A DNA stretch of 64,000 nt, from positions 248,001-312,000 of the forward strand of contig NZ_JAJQQS010000008.1 of the NCBI RefSeq assembly GCF_021228125.1. The letters run 5' to 3'. The position numbers and the translations under genes are program-made. The notes beneath the pieces were generated by a model. That model saw only the letters and a list, made by a program, of their open reading frames with translations. It was not told where the DNA came from and did not search any database. This document shows, in pieces, positions 50,095 to 58,046 of the stretch. Source of the DNA: Streptomyces albireticuli (GTDB taxonomy: Bacteria > Actinomycetota > Actinomycetes > Streptomycetales > Streptomycetaceae). The stretch's first letter is position 1, and the number at the start of each line of letters is the position of its first letter.

Positions 50095-50790
50095 GTGGGC
50101 GTGCGGGACCGTCCGGACGGCAAGAGGAGTGCGAACGGTAAGAGTTACGACCCGGAGAGGCTCTTCCTGCCGCCCGACGACGACCTCGCGCCCAACCGGC
50201 CGGGGGAGACGCTGCGGGCCCGGCTCGACGCCTCGGGGACCGGCCGCCTCGGCCTGGTGTGCGCCCGGCTCCTCGGCCGGCGGCCCGTGGAGGACGTCTG
50301 GCGGCGGGCGCTGGAGGCCGAGCAGCGGGTGGGCGCCGACCTGGAGGAGCTGACGGGCGGCGGCTGGGAGGTGGTGCACTCCATCGTCCTGCCGGGCGAC
50401 GCGGTCATCCCGCATCTGCTGATCGGCCCCGGGGGCGTCTTCGGCATAGCCGCGCTGCCCGGCCGCCGGGCGCGGGTCCACGTCGGCGAGACGCTCGTCC
50501 GGCTCTCCCGGGAGCGGCAGCCGTGGCCGTACGTCCGCCAGGTCCGGCACGACACCACGCGCGCCTCGATGGTGCTGTCGCGGGGGTGCGGCTTCCTCGT
50601 CCGGGTGCGGCCGGTCCTGGTGCTCGTGGGGGCCGAGAGCGTGGAGGTGGCACCGGCGCTGGAGGATGTGCGGGTGCTGCGCGACACGGAGGTGGCGGAG
50701 CTCGGCGCCGCGGCCGGGGAGCTCCACCCGCAGCGCGCCGACCGCGTCCACACCGTGGCCCGCAACCGCAGGGTCTGGCTCTGGGCCTGA
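50095..50790 (+). CDS. NERD-like (nuclease-related) domain protein
   Basis: About 231 aa from the GTG at 50095 (GGAGG 5 nt upstream; the GTG at 50101 is possible). Residues 75-140 read EAEQRVGADLEELTGGGWEV, HSIVLPGDAVIPHLLIGPGG and VFGIAALPG, the E...D/H...G pattern of NERD domains, in which DHLLIGP-type strands carry the presumed nuclease residues. Here the usual DH is PH, so activity is doubtful. Soluble, no signal peptide. It ends 19 bp before the convergent blaI-like gene. Confidence 0.7.
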   Translation: MGVRDRPDGKRSANGKSYDPERLFLPPDDDLAPNRPGETLRARLDASGTGRLGLVCARLLGRRPVEDVWRRALEAEQRVGADLEELTGGGWEVVHSIVLPGDAVIPHLLIGPGGVFGIAALPGRRARVHVGETLVRLSRERQPWPYVRQVRHDTTRASMVLSRGCGFLVRVRPVLVLVGAESVEVAPALEDVRVLRDTEVAELGAAAGELHPQRADRVHTVARNRRVWLWA

Positions 50791-50809
50791 AGGGGACGGG
50801 GCGGGTGCC

Positions 50810-51226
50810 TCAGAGGAGCGGCTGCCGGGGCGCGGGGAAGGCGCCGACGAGCAGGGCCCGCAGCAGCTCCTCGTCCGTGGCGGGCAGCTCGGCGACGAAC
50901 CGCGCCAGCACGACCTCCCGGTCGGGCACACCGTCGAGGATCTTGCGCATCCGGCGGGCGGCCAGGCCCGCCTCGTCGGTCACCGGGGCGTAGGCGTACG
51001 CGCGGCCGCGCGGGGTGCGGGTGAGCACCTCCTTGCCGTGCAGCCGGGACAGGATCGTCACCACCGTGCTGTACGTCAGCTCGCCCGCCAGCCGGGCCTG
51101 GACCTCGCGGGGCGTGAGCGGGCCCTCGGCCCGCTGGAGCGCGGCGAGCACCTCGCCCTCCAGAGCGCCGTTCGCGCGGCGGCGGCCGTGGCGCGGCAGG
51201 ACGGCGGCGGGGGTGGCGGTTTCCAT
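50810..51226 (-). CDS. BlaI/MecI/CopY-family transcriptional repressor
   Basis: 138 aa from the ATG at 51226. The winged helix-turn-helix is typical: LEGEVLAALQRAEGPLTPREV, LAGELTYSTVVTILSRLHGKEVL and GRAYAYAPV. The C-terminal dimer helices (MRKILDGVPDREVVLARFV, TDEELLRALLVG) follow. These repressors control beta-lactam resistance or metal and redox functions. It is divergent from a class A PBP gene. No BlaR1/MecR1 sensor gene is adjacent, so release from DNA must use another signal or a distant protease. A TACA-N4-TGTA dyad overlaps its promoter region. Confidence 0.88.
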   Translation of the reverse strand: METATPAAVLPRHGRRRANGALEGEVLAALQRAEGPLTPREVQARLAGELTYSTVVTILSRLHGKEVLTRTPRGRAYAYAPVTDEAGLAARRMRKILDGVPDREVVLARFVAELPATDEELLRALLVGAFPAPRQPLL

Positions 51227-51250
51227 GTCGTGCGATGATCCTTCTGCATT

Positions 51251-51262
51251 TACAGGTGTGTA
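51251..51262. promoter_or_regulatory. TACA-GGTG-TGTA dyad, candidate BlaI-type operator
   Basis: TACA/TGTA half-sites are the core of BlaI/MecI operators. The dyad lies 25 bp upstream of the repressor ATG and about 80 bp before the PBP promoter hexamer. Autoregulation is the simplest reading. Confidence 0.5.
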
Positions 51263-51354
51263 GAAACGATACGGTACCCGAACAGACCTCTTGATCCGGA
51301 TTCCACGGACATCCGGCATGCCCTGGGCCGCTCCCCAGGCCGTAGGGTCGAGTC

Positions 51355-53469
51355 GTGTTCGAACGTCGAAAAGGGGCGCACGCCCGGAACCACGCCGCTC
51401 CGGCCCGCGGGAACCACACCGATCCGGCCCGCCGGAACCACGCCGCCGCTCCGGCCCGCCGGAGACGCGCCGCGCCCAGGAAGCGCGCCGCCGCCTCCAG
51501 GAAACGCGCCGTGCCCTGGACGCGCAGACTCCGCCCCGCCTACCCCCGGCCGGGCCGGCGGGGCTTCCGGCGCTGGGTGCCCTCGTGGCGCCAGACGCTG
51601 GGCTCCGTCCTCACGGCCGGCGGTCTGCTGACCGCCCTCGTCGCGATCATGTACGTCCGGACCGAGATACCCGCCGACCTCAACGCCTTCGCCACCCAGC
51701 AGGACAACGTCTACTACTGGGCCGACGGCACCGAGATGGCCCGTACCGGCGAGGTCAACCGCCAGGACCTCGACATCCGCAAGGTCCCCGAGAAGGTCCG
51801 CTGGGCGGCGCTGGCCGCCGAGAACGAGACCTTCTACTCCGACAGCGGCATCTCGGTCAGCGGCATGACGCGCGCCGTCACCAGGATGGTCACCGGCGGC
51901 AGCACCCAGGGCGGCTCCACGATCACCCAGCAGTACGTGAAGAACGCCTACCTCAACCAGGACCAGACGTTCAGCCGCAAGTTCACCGAGATGTTCATCG
52001 CCATCAAGCTGGACAACCAGATGAGCAAGGACGAGATCCTGGAGGGCTACCTCAACACCAGCTGGTACGGGCGCGGCACCTACGGCATCCAGCGCGCCTC
52101 CCACGCCTACTACGGCAAGGACGTCTCGCAGCTCAACGCCAGCGAGGGCGCCTTCCTGGCCGCGCTGCTCAAGGGCGCCGGCCTGTTCGACCCCTCGCTC
52201 GGTCCGAACAACCACGAGCGTGCCGTGGAGCGCTGGAACTGGATCCTCGACCGGATGGTCACCATCGGCAAGCTCTCCAAGGAGGAGCGGGCCGGCTACA
52301 CCACCTTCCCCGAGCCCCAGGCCCCGCCGAAGCCGGCCGGGCTGACCGGGCAGACCGGCTATCTGGTGGACACCGCCCGCGCCTATGTGAGCGCCCACAC
52401 CGAGGTCTCCGACCACGACTTCGACCTCGGCGGCTACCAGATCCGCACCACCTTCGAGAAGCCCCGCATGGACGCGCTGACCAAGGCCGTCGCCGAGGCG
52501 AGCGGCCGCCTGGACGCGGAGAAGCGCGACGCCGACAAGGACGTCCGCATCGGCGCCGCATCGGTCACCACCGACGGGCGCGTCGTCGCCCTGTACGGCG
52601 GCCCGGGCTACCTCAAGCAGGGCTTCAACGACGCCAACTCCTCCGTCGTCCCCGCGGGCACCTCCTTCACGCCCTTCGTCTACGCGGCCGCCCTGCGCGA
52701 AGGCGTCCTGAAGGAGCGCGGCAAGCCCCGCACCCCGGTCTCGCCGGCCACCGTCTACAACGGGGACGACAAGATCTCGCTGCTCACCCCCGAGGGCCCG
52801 TACTGGTCCCGCTCCGGCAAGATCGTCAAGGCGGTCAACGACGGCGGGAAGTCCTGGGGCAGGATCACCTTGAAGGAAGCGGTCGCCCAGTCCGTCAACA
52901 CCCCGATGATGCAGCTCGGCATGGACGTCGGTCTGGACCAGGTGGGCGACACGGCCGTGGCCGCGGGCCTGCTGAAGAACAGCCTCGGCCAGAAGCTGCC
53001 CGGCTTCTCACTGGGCACCGCGACCCCCAGCGCCATCCGCATGGCCGGGGCGTACGGCACCTTCGCCGCCGGTGGCCTGCACAGCGAGCCGTACTCCGTG
53101 GACAAGCTGAGCCGCAACGGCAACCCCGTCCCCGTGGAGAAGCCCGCGGCCGAGCGGGTCCTGCCCGCGAAGGTCGCGGGCGCGGTGGACGACGCCCTGC
53201 GCGAGGCCGTGCTGCGCGGCAGCGCGACCACGGCGAAGGCGGCCGGGGCCGGCGCCGCGGGGAAGACCGGGACCGCGCAGGACAACAAGTCGGCGTGGTT
53301 CGCGGGCTACCGCGACAAGGTCTCGACCGCCGTCTCGCTCTCCCGCATCGACCCGAAGTCGCAGGAGCTCCAGCCGCTGGACGGCCTGGCCGGGGCCGCG
53401 AAGGGCACCCTGGGCAGCACGATCCCGATCGACATCTGGACGAAGTACATGACGGCCCGGACGGGCTGA
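51355..53469 (+). CDS. Class A penicillin-binding protein with altered SxxK motif
   Basis: 704 aa. A basic cytoplasmic tail of about 80 residues and one membrane helix (about 85-105) precede a GT51 glycosyltransferase domain (Glu156 in ENETFY; GGSTITQQYVKNA; KFTEMFIAIKLD) and a transpeptidase domain from about residue 340. The SxxK motif is T436-S-F-T439 (context PAGTSFTPF), so both catalytic Ser and Lys are Thr, while SVN (513-515) and KTG (637-639) are kept. Glycan polymerisation is expected; normal peptide cross-linking and beta-lactam acylation are doubtful. TAGGGT lies 6 nt before the GTG start (leaderless-like). Divergent from the BlaI-type gene. Confidence 0.9.
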   Translation: MFERRKGAHARNHAAPARGNHTDPARRNHAAAPARRRRAAPRKRAAASRKRAVPWTRRLRPAYPRPGRRGFRRWVPSWRQTLGSVLTAGGLLTALVAIMYVRTEIPADLNAFATQQDNVYYWADGTEMARTGEVNRQDLDIRKVPEKVRWAALAAENETFYSDSGISVSGMTRAVTRMVTGGSTQGGSTITQQYVKNAYLNQDQTFSRKFTEMFIAIKLDNQMSKDEILEGYLNTSWYGRGTYGIQRASHAYYGKDVSQLNASEGAFLAALLKGAGLFDPSLGPNNHERAVERWNWILDRMVTIGKLSKEERAGYTTFPEPQAPPKPAGLTGQTGYLVDTARAYVSAHTEVSDHDFDLGGYQIRTTFEKPRMDALTKAVAEASGRLDAEKRDADKDVRIGAASVTTDGRVVALYGGPGYLKQGFNDANSSVVPAGTSFTPFVYAAALREGVLKERGKPRTPVSPATVYNGDDKISLLTPEGPYWSRSGKIVKAVNDGGKSWGRITLKEAVAQSVNTPMMQLGMDVGLDQVGDTAVAAGLLKNSLGQKLPGFSLGTATPSAIRMAGAYGTFAAGGLHSEPYSVDKLSRNGNPVPVEKPAAERVLPAKVAGAVDDALREAVLRGSATTAKAAGAGAAGKTGTAQDNKSAWFAGYRDKVSTAVSLSRIDPKSQELQPLDGLAGAAKGTLGSTIPIDIWTKYMTARTG

Positions 53470-53471
53470 CC

Positions 53472-53525
53472 GGAAGAGGTGACGGGCGGGGGTACGGCGC
53501 CGTACCCCCGCCCGTCACCTCTTCC
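53472..53525. terminator. Perfect 27-bp bidirectional terminator
   Basis: A 54-bp perfect palindrome (GGAAGAGGTGACGGGCGGGG... and its complement, centre GGC|GCC) begins 3 bp after the PBP stop and ends 20 bp before the stop of the convergent deacetylase gene. It can terminate both transcripts. Confidence 0.9.
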
Positions 53526-53545
53526 GCCCCGTCACCTCTTCTTGA

Positions 53546-54838
53546 TCACTTCTTCTTGACGAAGGTGGACCAGTCCGGGGACTGGGCCGGGTCCAGGCCG
53601 CGCAGCTTCGTCAGCACCTTCGGGTCCTGCTCGTCCAGCCAGTCCGCGAGCTGCTTGAAGGACACGCAGCGCACGCCGTCCCGCTTGCACACCGACTTCA
53701 TGACGTCCTCGACGGCCTTCATATAGATGCCACCGTTCCAGTCCTCGAAGTGGTTTCCGATGAACAGCGGCGCCCGGCTGCCGTTGTAGACGCGCTCGAA
53801 GCCGTTCAGATAGCCGTCCCGCGTCAGCTTCCGCCACTCCGCGTACTTCTTCGGGTCGCCCTTGGTGTTGTCACCGGACTGGTTGTAGAGGAAGTTGAAG
53901 TCCATCGACAGGACCTGCTTCTCGCTCTTCGGGTACGGCAGCAGCTGGAGCGGGAAATTCCAGACGCCGTTGATCTGGGACGGCCAGATCTGGAAGTCGC
54001 CGGGCGAGCTCGCGTCGTACCGCCAGCCGTAGGACTTCGCCACCGGTATCAGGTTCTTCTGCCCCTCCAGGCACGGGGCGCGCCCGCCGGCCAGCTCCTT
54101 CTTGTAGTCGAAGGGCAGCGGCGGCAGGTCCGTGTAACCGGTGTTCGTCTTCCAGTTCTGCACGAAGGAATAGGACTGCTCGATCTCGCTCTTCCACTCC
54201 GCCGTGCTCCAGTCGCCGCCGCCCTTGGCGCCGCAGAAGTGGCCGTTGAAGTGGGTGCCGATCTCGTTGCCGTCCAGCCAGGCGCCGCGCACCTGCTGGA
54301 GGGTGTCCCTGATGTGCGGGTCCGTCGCGTAGGAGATCGCCGATTCGCCGGGCTTGTGCTGCGGAGGCTTGTACAGCGACGCCTTCGACTTCGGTAGCAG
54401 ATAGGTGCCGGTGAGGAAGAACGTCATCTGGGCGTTGTTCTGCTTGGCGGCCTGACGGAAATACGAGAAGAGGTGGTCGTCGCCCTCCAGCGCGCCGTCC
54501 CAGGAGAAGACCACGAACTGCGGCGGCTTCTCACCCGGCTTCAGCCTCTCCGGCTTGGGCTGCTTGGGCTGGGGGCCGGTGTACGACGTCGAACCGTCAC
54601 CGATCACCCGGACCTTGCCGTCCCACTTCTCCTCGGGCTTCTTGCTCGGTGTCGGTTCCTCGTCGGGCTCGGTCTCGGGAGCGTTCTTCGCCTTGCCCTT
54701 GGGCTGCGCGGACGCCGAGGGCTCGCCCTTGGCGTCGTTCCCCTTGCCGTCGTCGCAGGCGGTCAGCCCGAGCCCGAGGGCGGCCACGGCGCCCACGGTG
54801 ACCAGAGCCGTCGCGCCGCGTACGGTCCTTTTCGACAA
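53546..54838 (-). CDS. Polysaccharide deacetylase-like lipoprotein
   Basis: About 430 aa; I choose the TTG at 54838 after GGGGGTAAG over the TTG at 54859, which lies inside a palindrome. Signal peptide with lipobox GLTAC, then a long Lys/Pro/Glu-rich spacer. The NodB-like domain shows VVFSWDGALEG (one Asp kept of the usual TFDDG), MTFFLTGTYLLP, EIGTHFNGHF (metal-binding His-x3-His) and FIGNHFEDWNGG. Family members remove acetyl groups from peptidoglycan or other surface glycans. Activity is plausible but motif 1 is unusual. It is convergent with the PBP gene. Confidence 0.82.
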   Translation of the reverse strand: MSKRTVRGATALVTVGAVAALGLGLTACDDGKGNDAKGEPSASAQPKGKAKNAPETEPDEEPTPSKKPEEKWDGKVRVIGDGSTSYTGPQPKQPKPERLKPGEKPPQFVVFSWDGALEGDDHLFSYFRQAAKQNNAQMTFFLTGTYLLPKSKASLYKPPQHKPGESAISYATDPHIRDTLQQVRGAWLDGNEIGTHFNGHFCGAKGGGDWSTAEWKSEIEQSYSFVQNWKTNTGYTDLPPLPFDYKKELAGGRAPCLEGQKNLIPVAKSYGWRYDASSPGDFQIWPSQINGVWNFPLQLLPYPKSEKQVLSMDFNFLYNQSGDNTKGDPKKYAEWRKLTRDGYLNGFERVYNGSRAPLFIGNHFEDWNGGIYMKAVEDVMKSVCKRDGVRCVSFKQLADWLDEQDPKVLTKLRGLDPAQSPDWSTFVKKK

Positions 54839-54850
54839 CTTCTTACCCCC

Positions 54851-54878
54851 TGGCGCCAAAACAGATGTTCTGGCGCCA
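54851..54878. promoter_or_regulatory. Paired TGGCGCCA palindromes 20 bp apart
   Basis: TGGCGCCA occurs at 54851-54858 and 54871-54878 around AAACAGATGTTC, two helical turns centre to centre, just upstream of the deacetylase start. On the minus strand a GATACT hexamer abuts the distal copy. Likely a regulator site over the transcription start; regulator unknown. Confidence 0.45.
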
Positions 54879-54881
54879 GTA

Positions 54882-55706
54882 TCACAGGTCGTACTGTCGG
54901 ACCCGTAGCGCCGGGTGGTCCGCGACCACCGTGCACGAGCCCGGGGCGATCTCGGTGAAGCCCGCGTCCCGCACCACCGGCAGCCCGCTCGTCGTCAGCC
55001 CGGCCCAGCGCTCCGGATCGGCCGTCCGCACCGCCAGCGCGAAACCGGACTCCCGCCAGGCCCGCCGGGCCGCGTCGTCCAGCCCCCACCACGCGAGCTG
55101 CGCGCCGTGCCCCGCCTGGGCCATGGTCTTGCCGGCCGACATCTCCAGCTCCGGGTTGAGCCACAGCACCGGGCCCGCGGCGGCGGCGAGCGGGGCCGGC
55201 GGCTCCGGGTCGTCCAGGTCCGTGCCCGACACCTGGAGCTTCACCAGCTCCTTGGGCCAGCCGTCGAGCGGTACGGGCGGGAAGACCCGTACCTCGGCCC
55301 GCTCGCCCGTGACCGTGATGCCCGGCAGCGCCGACGCCTTGCGCCACTCCGCGCCCCGCGCCCGCCGCACCACCTTCCGGATCCGGGCGTCCTGCCAGTC
55401 CCGCACGGCCGCCGCCCACTCGCCGTCCACGCCGTCGCCGCCGGTGGCCGCGCGCGCGTCGGACAGCAGCGTGAGCACCGCGCGGGCCGCCGTCTCCAGG
55501 GCGTCCGTACGAGCCGGCGGGGCGTCCTTCTCGATCCTGACCACGAGCGGCAGCACGAACTGCGGCGCCTCGTCGCGGGGGTCCTCCGGGGGAGCGGCGT
55601 CGCCGGTGGCGGGACCGCCGGTCTCGGGGCGGGTCTCGGGGCGGGTTCCGCTGGTCGCGGGGCGGGTCTCGGGGCCGGTCTCGGGGCGGGTGTCAGGGCT
55701 GGTCAC
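54882..55706 (-). CDS. Peptidyl-tRNA hydrolase II-like protein
   Basis: 274 aa from the GTG at 55706, 6 nt after a CAGACT hexamer. The first 40 residues are repetitive (TRPETGP-type) and disordered. Residues 45-140 are a streptomycete-specific section. The C-terminal 110 residues resemble PTH2: LWLNPELEMSAGKTMAQAGH carries the Lys and His of the PTH2 motif (GKxxAQxxHA), followed by GLPVVRDAGFTEIAPGSCTV. PTH2 releases peptides from tRNA. The gene is divergent from an ABC ATPase gene with 57 bp between starts. Confidence 0.75.
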   Translation of the reverse strand: MTSPDTRPETGPETRPATSGTRPETRPETGGPATGDAAPPEDPRDEAPQFVLPLVVRIEKDAPPARTDALETAARAVLTLLSDARAATGGDGVDGEWAAAVRDWQDARIRKVVRRARGAEWRKASALPGITVTGERAEVRVFPPVPLDGWPKELVKLQVSGTDLDDPEPPAPLAAAAGPVLWLNPELEMSAGKTMAQAGHGAQLAWWGLDDAARRAWRESGFALAVRTADPERWAGLTTSGLPVVRDAGFTEIAPGSCTVVADHPALRVRQYDL

Positions 55707-55763
55707 GCCCCCAGTCTGCCAGCCGTCAGATGAACGGACCGTCTCGCCCGTTACTGTGGGCGC

Positions 55764-56771
55764 ATGAGACTCAGGGGGGTCGGACGCCGGTACGGGCTGC
55801 GCGGGCCGTGGGTGCTGCGCGACGTCGATCTCGACCTGCCACGGGGCGCCCTGCTCCGTGTCGAGGGCGCCAACGGCAGCGGCAAGTCCACCCTGCTGCG
55901 CCTGCTCGCGGGCATCGACACCCCGACGGCCGGCCGGATCACCGGCCGCCCGCGCACAGCGTACGTCCCCGAACGGTTCCCGGCCGCCCTGCCGTTCACC
56001 GCCGCCGGCTACCTCACCCACCTCGGCCGCGTCCACGGCCTCGGCCGGGCGGCCGCCGCGCGGGGCGCCGAGGAGTGGCTGGAGCGCTTCGGCGCCGGGC
56101 GGCACGCCCGTACGTCCCTGTCCGAGCTGTCCAAGGGCACCAGCCAGAAGGTCGCCGTGGCCCAGGCCCTCCTCGCCGACCCGGAACTGCTCGTCCTCGA
56201 CGAGGCGTGGACCGGCCTGGACCGCGACTCGCGCACCCTCCTCGACGACGCGGTCACCGGCCGCGTGGCCGCCGGGGGCACGGTCGTCTTCGTCGACCAC
56301 GACCCGCGCCGGCTCGCCGCGTCCCTGCGGGGCGCAGCCGACGCCGTCCACCGCGTGGCGGGAGGCCGCCTGACGACGGAGCGGGCCGTGGACGCGGCCG
56401 GGGCTTCCACCGGGGCGGGGCCGGGGGGACCGGCCGATGCCGGTTCGCGAGGCTTGGCGGAGGCCGACCCACGGGACCCACGGGTCCTGGCCGAGTTCGC
56501 CGGCCCGAGGGTCCTGATCGAGGCCCAGGGCCCGGCCGGGGCCCCGCTGCCCGAGGGCCTGCCCGGCGCCCCCGCCCTCGTGCCCGCGGATTCCCCCGTT
56601 CCGCCCGGCACCGTGCGGCTGACGGTCGTGGCCGCCCACTCGGACGCCTTGCTACGAGCCCTCCTCACGGCCCGGCCCGCCTGGCACGTCCACGCGGTGA
56701 GGCCCGTAGACCCGCCGCCGGCGAGTTCCGCGGGATCGCCGTCGCCGACGACCGAATCGCCGCCCGCGTGA
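55764..56771 (+). CDS. ABC transporter ATP-binding protein with C-terminal extension
   Basis: 335 aa. Walker A GANGSGKST, signature-like LSKGTSQK, Walker B LLVLDEAW with Glu replaced at the usual position by E-A-W order, and switch His in VFVDHDPRR. The ATPase ends near residue 210. The following 120 residues are low-complexity then carry PPGTVRLTVVAAHSDALLRALL, a small C-terminal domain seen in bacitracin-type ATPases. The ATG is 6 nt after TACTGT (leaderless-like). The membrane protein encoded 245 bp downstream is the likely permease. Confidence 0.87.
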   Translation: MRLRGVGRRYGLRGPWVLRDVDLDLPRGALLRVEGANGSGKSTLLRLLAGIDTPTAGRITGRPRTAYVPERFPAALPFTAAGYLTHLGRVHGLGRAAAARGAEEWLERFGAGRHARTSLSELSKGTSQKVAVAQALLADPELLVLDEAWTGLDRDSRTLLDDAVTGRVAAGGTVVFVDHDPRRLAASLRGAADAVHRVAGGRLTTERAVDAAGASTGAGPGGPADAGSRGLAEADPRDPRVLAEFAGPRVLIEAQGPAGAPLPEGLPGAPALVPADSPVPPGTVRLTVVAAHSDALLRALLTARPAWHVHAVRPVDPPPASSAGSPSPTTESPPA

Positions 56772-57016
56772 CGCACGCCGACCCGCCGCCCTCACGGTGT
56801 CTACCGGCCACCGTCCCTGCGGTGCCTGACGGTTCGCTGCCCGTGTGATGCCCGCCGGGCCGCCGCTCCCGTGACGCCCGCCGATCCGGACGTCCCGGTG
56901 AACGCCCCGCCGGTCCACCGACCCCTGTGACGGTCACCGGCTTCCCGCGCCCGTGACAACCGTCCGCTTCCCCACCCCCTGCCCGCCGCCCGACCGCCGC
57001 CGAGAAGAGCCGCCCG

Positions 57017-57685
57017 ATGACCGCACTCCTCCGCTACCAGGCCGCCTTGCTGTGGCGCTCGCACCGCTGGCTGCCGCCGCTGATGCTCTACGGCATCCTC
57101 ATGGTCATCGGGGTCCAGCACGGGGAACCGGTCCTGGACTCCTTCGGCTACGCCGCCGGGGTACTGCTGCCCGTGGCGGCCTGGCTGGTCCGGGTGTGCG
57201 TCACCAACGAGCCGCCCGCCGCCCGCGACTGCGCCGCCGCCGCGGCCGGTCCCGGCCGGGTGCACCTCGCCGGGATCCTCACCGCGCTGGGCGCCTCCAC
57301 GGCGCTCGCCGCCACGGGGACCGCCGTCGTCGCCGCGATCGGCGACCCGCGCAGCGCCGACCACCAGGTCCCGGTGGACCTCTGGCCCGCCACCGCGGCC
57401 GGTCTGGCGGCGGCCGTCGCCTGCGCCCTGCTCGGCACGGCCGTCGGCGCCCTGTGCAACCGGCCGGTGCTGCGCAGCACCGCCTGGGCGGTGCCGTCGA
57501 CCGGGTTCGCCGCGATCCTGGTCCTCTTCGCCGGAGGCTCACCCGCGCGCGCCGCCGTGACCGGCCTCGTCACCGGCTCCCGCAGCGGGACGGTGCCGTT
57601 CTCGCCGCTTCCCCTGGCCGGAGCCCTGGCGCTGACGGCGGCGGCGGTCGCCGGGGCGTGCGCGCTCGCCGGGCGACGGGCGTGA
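57017..57685 (+). CDS. ABC-2-like membrane protein, likely permease partner
   Basis: 222 aa with about five to six hydrophobic helices (WLPPLMLYGILMVIGVQ; GYAAGVLLPVAAWLV; LGASTALAATGTAVVAAI; AAGLAAAVACALLGTAVGAL; GALALTAAAVAGACALAG). An initial RYQAALLWRSHRWLPPL is typical of short ABC-2 permeases. It follows the ATPase gene in the same direction. An exporter of unknown substrate is the likeliest function. GAAGAGCC lies upstream of the ATG. Confidence 0.75.
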   Translation: MTALLRYQAALLWRSHRWLPPLMLYGILMVIGVQHGEPVLDSFGYAAGVLLPVAAWLVRVCVTNEPPAARDCAAAAAGPGRVHLAGILTALGASTALAATGTAVVAAIGDPRSADHQVPVDLWPATAAGLAAAVACALLGTAVGALCNRPVLRSTAWAVPSTGFAAILVLFAGGSPARAAVTGLVTGSRSGTVPFSPLPLAGALALTAAAVAGACALAGRRA

Positions 57686-57699
57686 GGAGGGAACGGGCG

Positions 57700-57930
57700 A
57701 TGGGCGACGATGGAGGGACGCGCGGACGGACGGAGGAAGACATGGAGCGTACGGGCACGGAACGGACGGACGGGAGCCCTGCCGCCCCAGTGGCCCCTGC
57801 CGCCCCCGCGGCCTTCGCGGACTGCGTGCACTGCGGCGAGCCCACGGAGTACCCGGCCGAGCGGCCGGGCGTCACGCTCTGCCCTGTCTGCGAGTGGCAG
57901 GAGGCGCAGCGCACGGCCTGCTCGGGCTGA
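57700..57930 (+). CDS. Small zinc-ribbon protein
   Basis: 76 aa from the ATG at 57700, 14 bp after the permease stop, with GGAGG 9 nt upstream. An acidic, disordered N-terminal half is followed by CVHCGEP and CPVCEWQ, two CxxC knuckles that should bind one zinc ion, then a final Cys. Function unknown; probably co-transcribed with the ABC genes. An upstream longer frame overlaps the permease gene and is not real. Confidence 0.7.
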   Translation: MGDDGGTRGRTEEDMERTGTERTDGSPAAPVAPAAPAAFADCVHCGEPTEYPAERPGVTLCPVCEWQEAQRTACSG

Positions 57931-58046
57931 CGGGAGCGGGAGCGCGCCGGATTCCGATCCCGGCCCGGCTCCGGCTCCGGTTTCGGCTCGGACCGGTGCG
58001 GACCGGCCCGTTCCGGTGGTCCGCGAACGCCCCGGCCGCCCGTGGC

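Noticed and set aside
57850..58046. Possible small gene between the zinc-ribbon and deacetylase genes
   Set aside because: Gly/Ser/Arg low-complexity frames only; the zinc-ribbon stop at 57930 is convincing.
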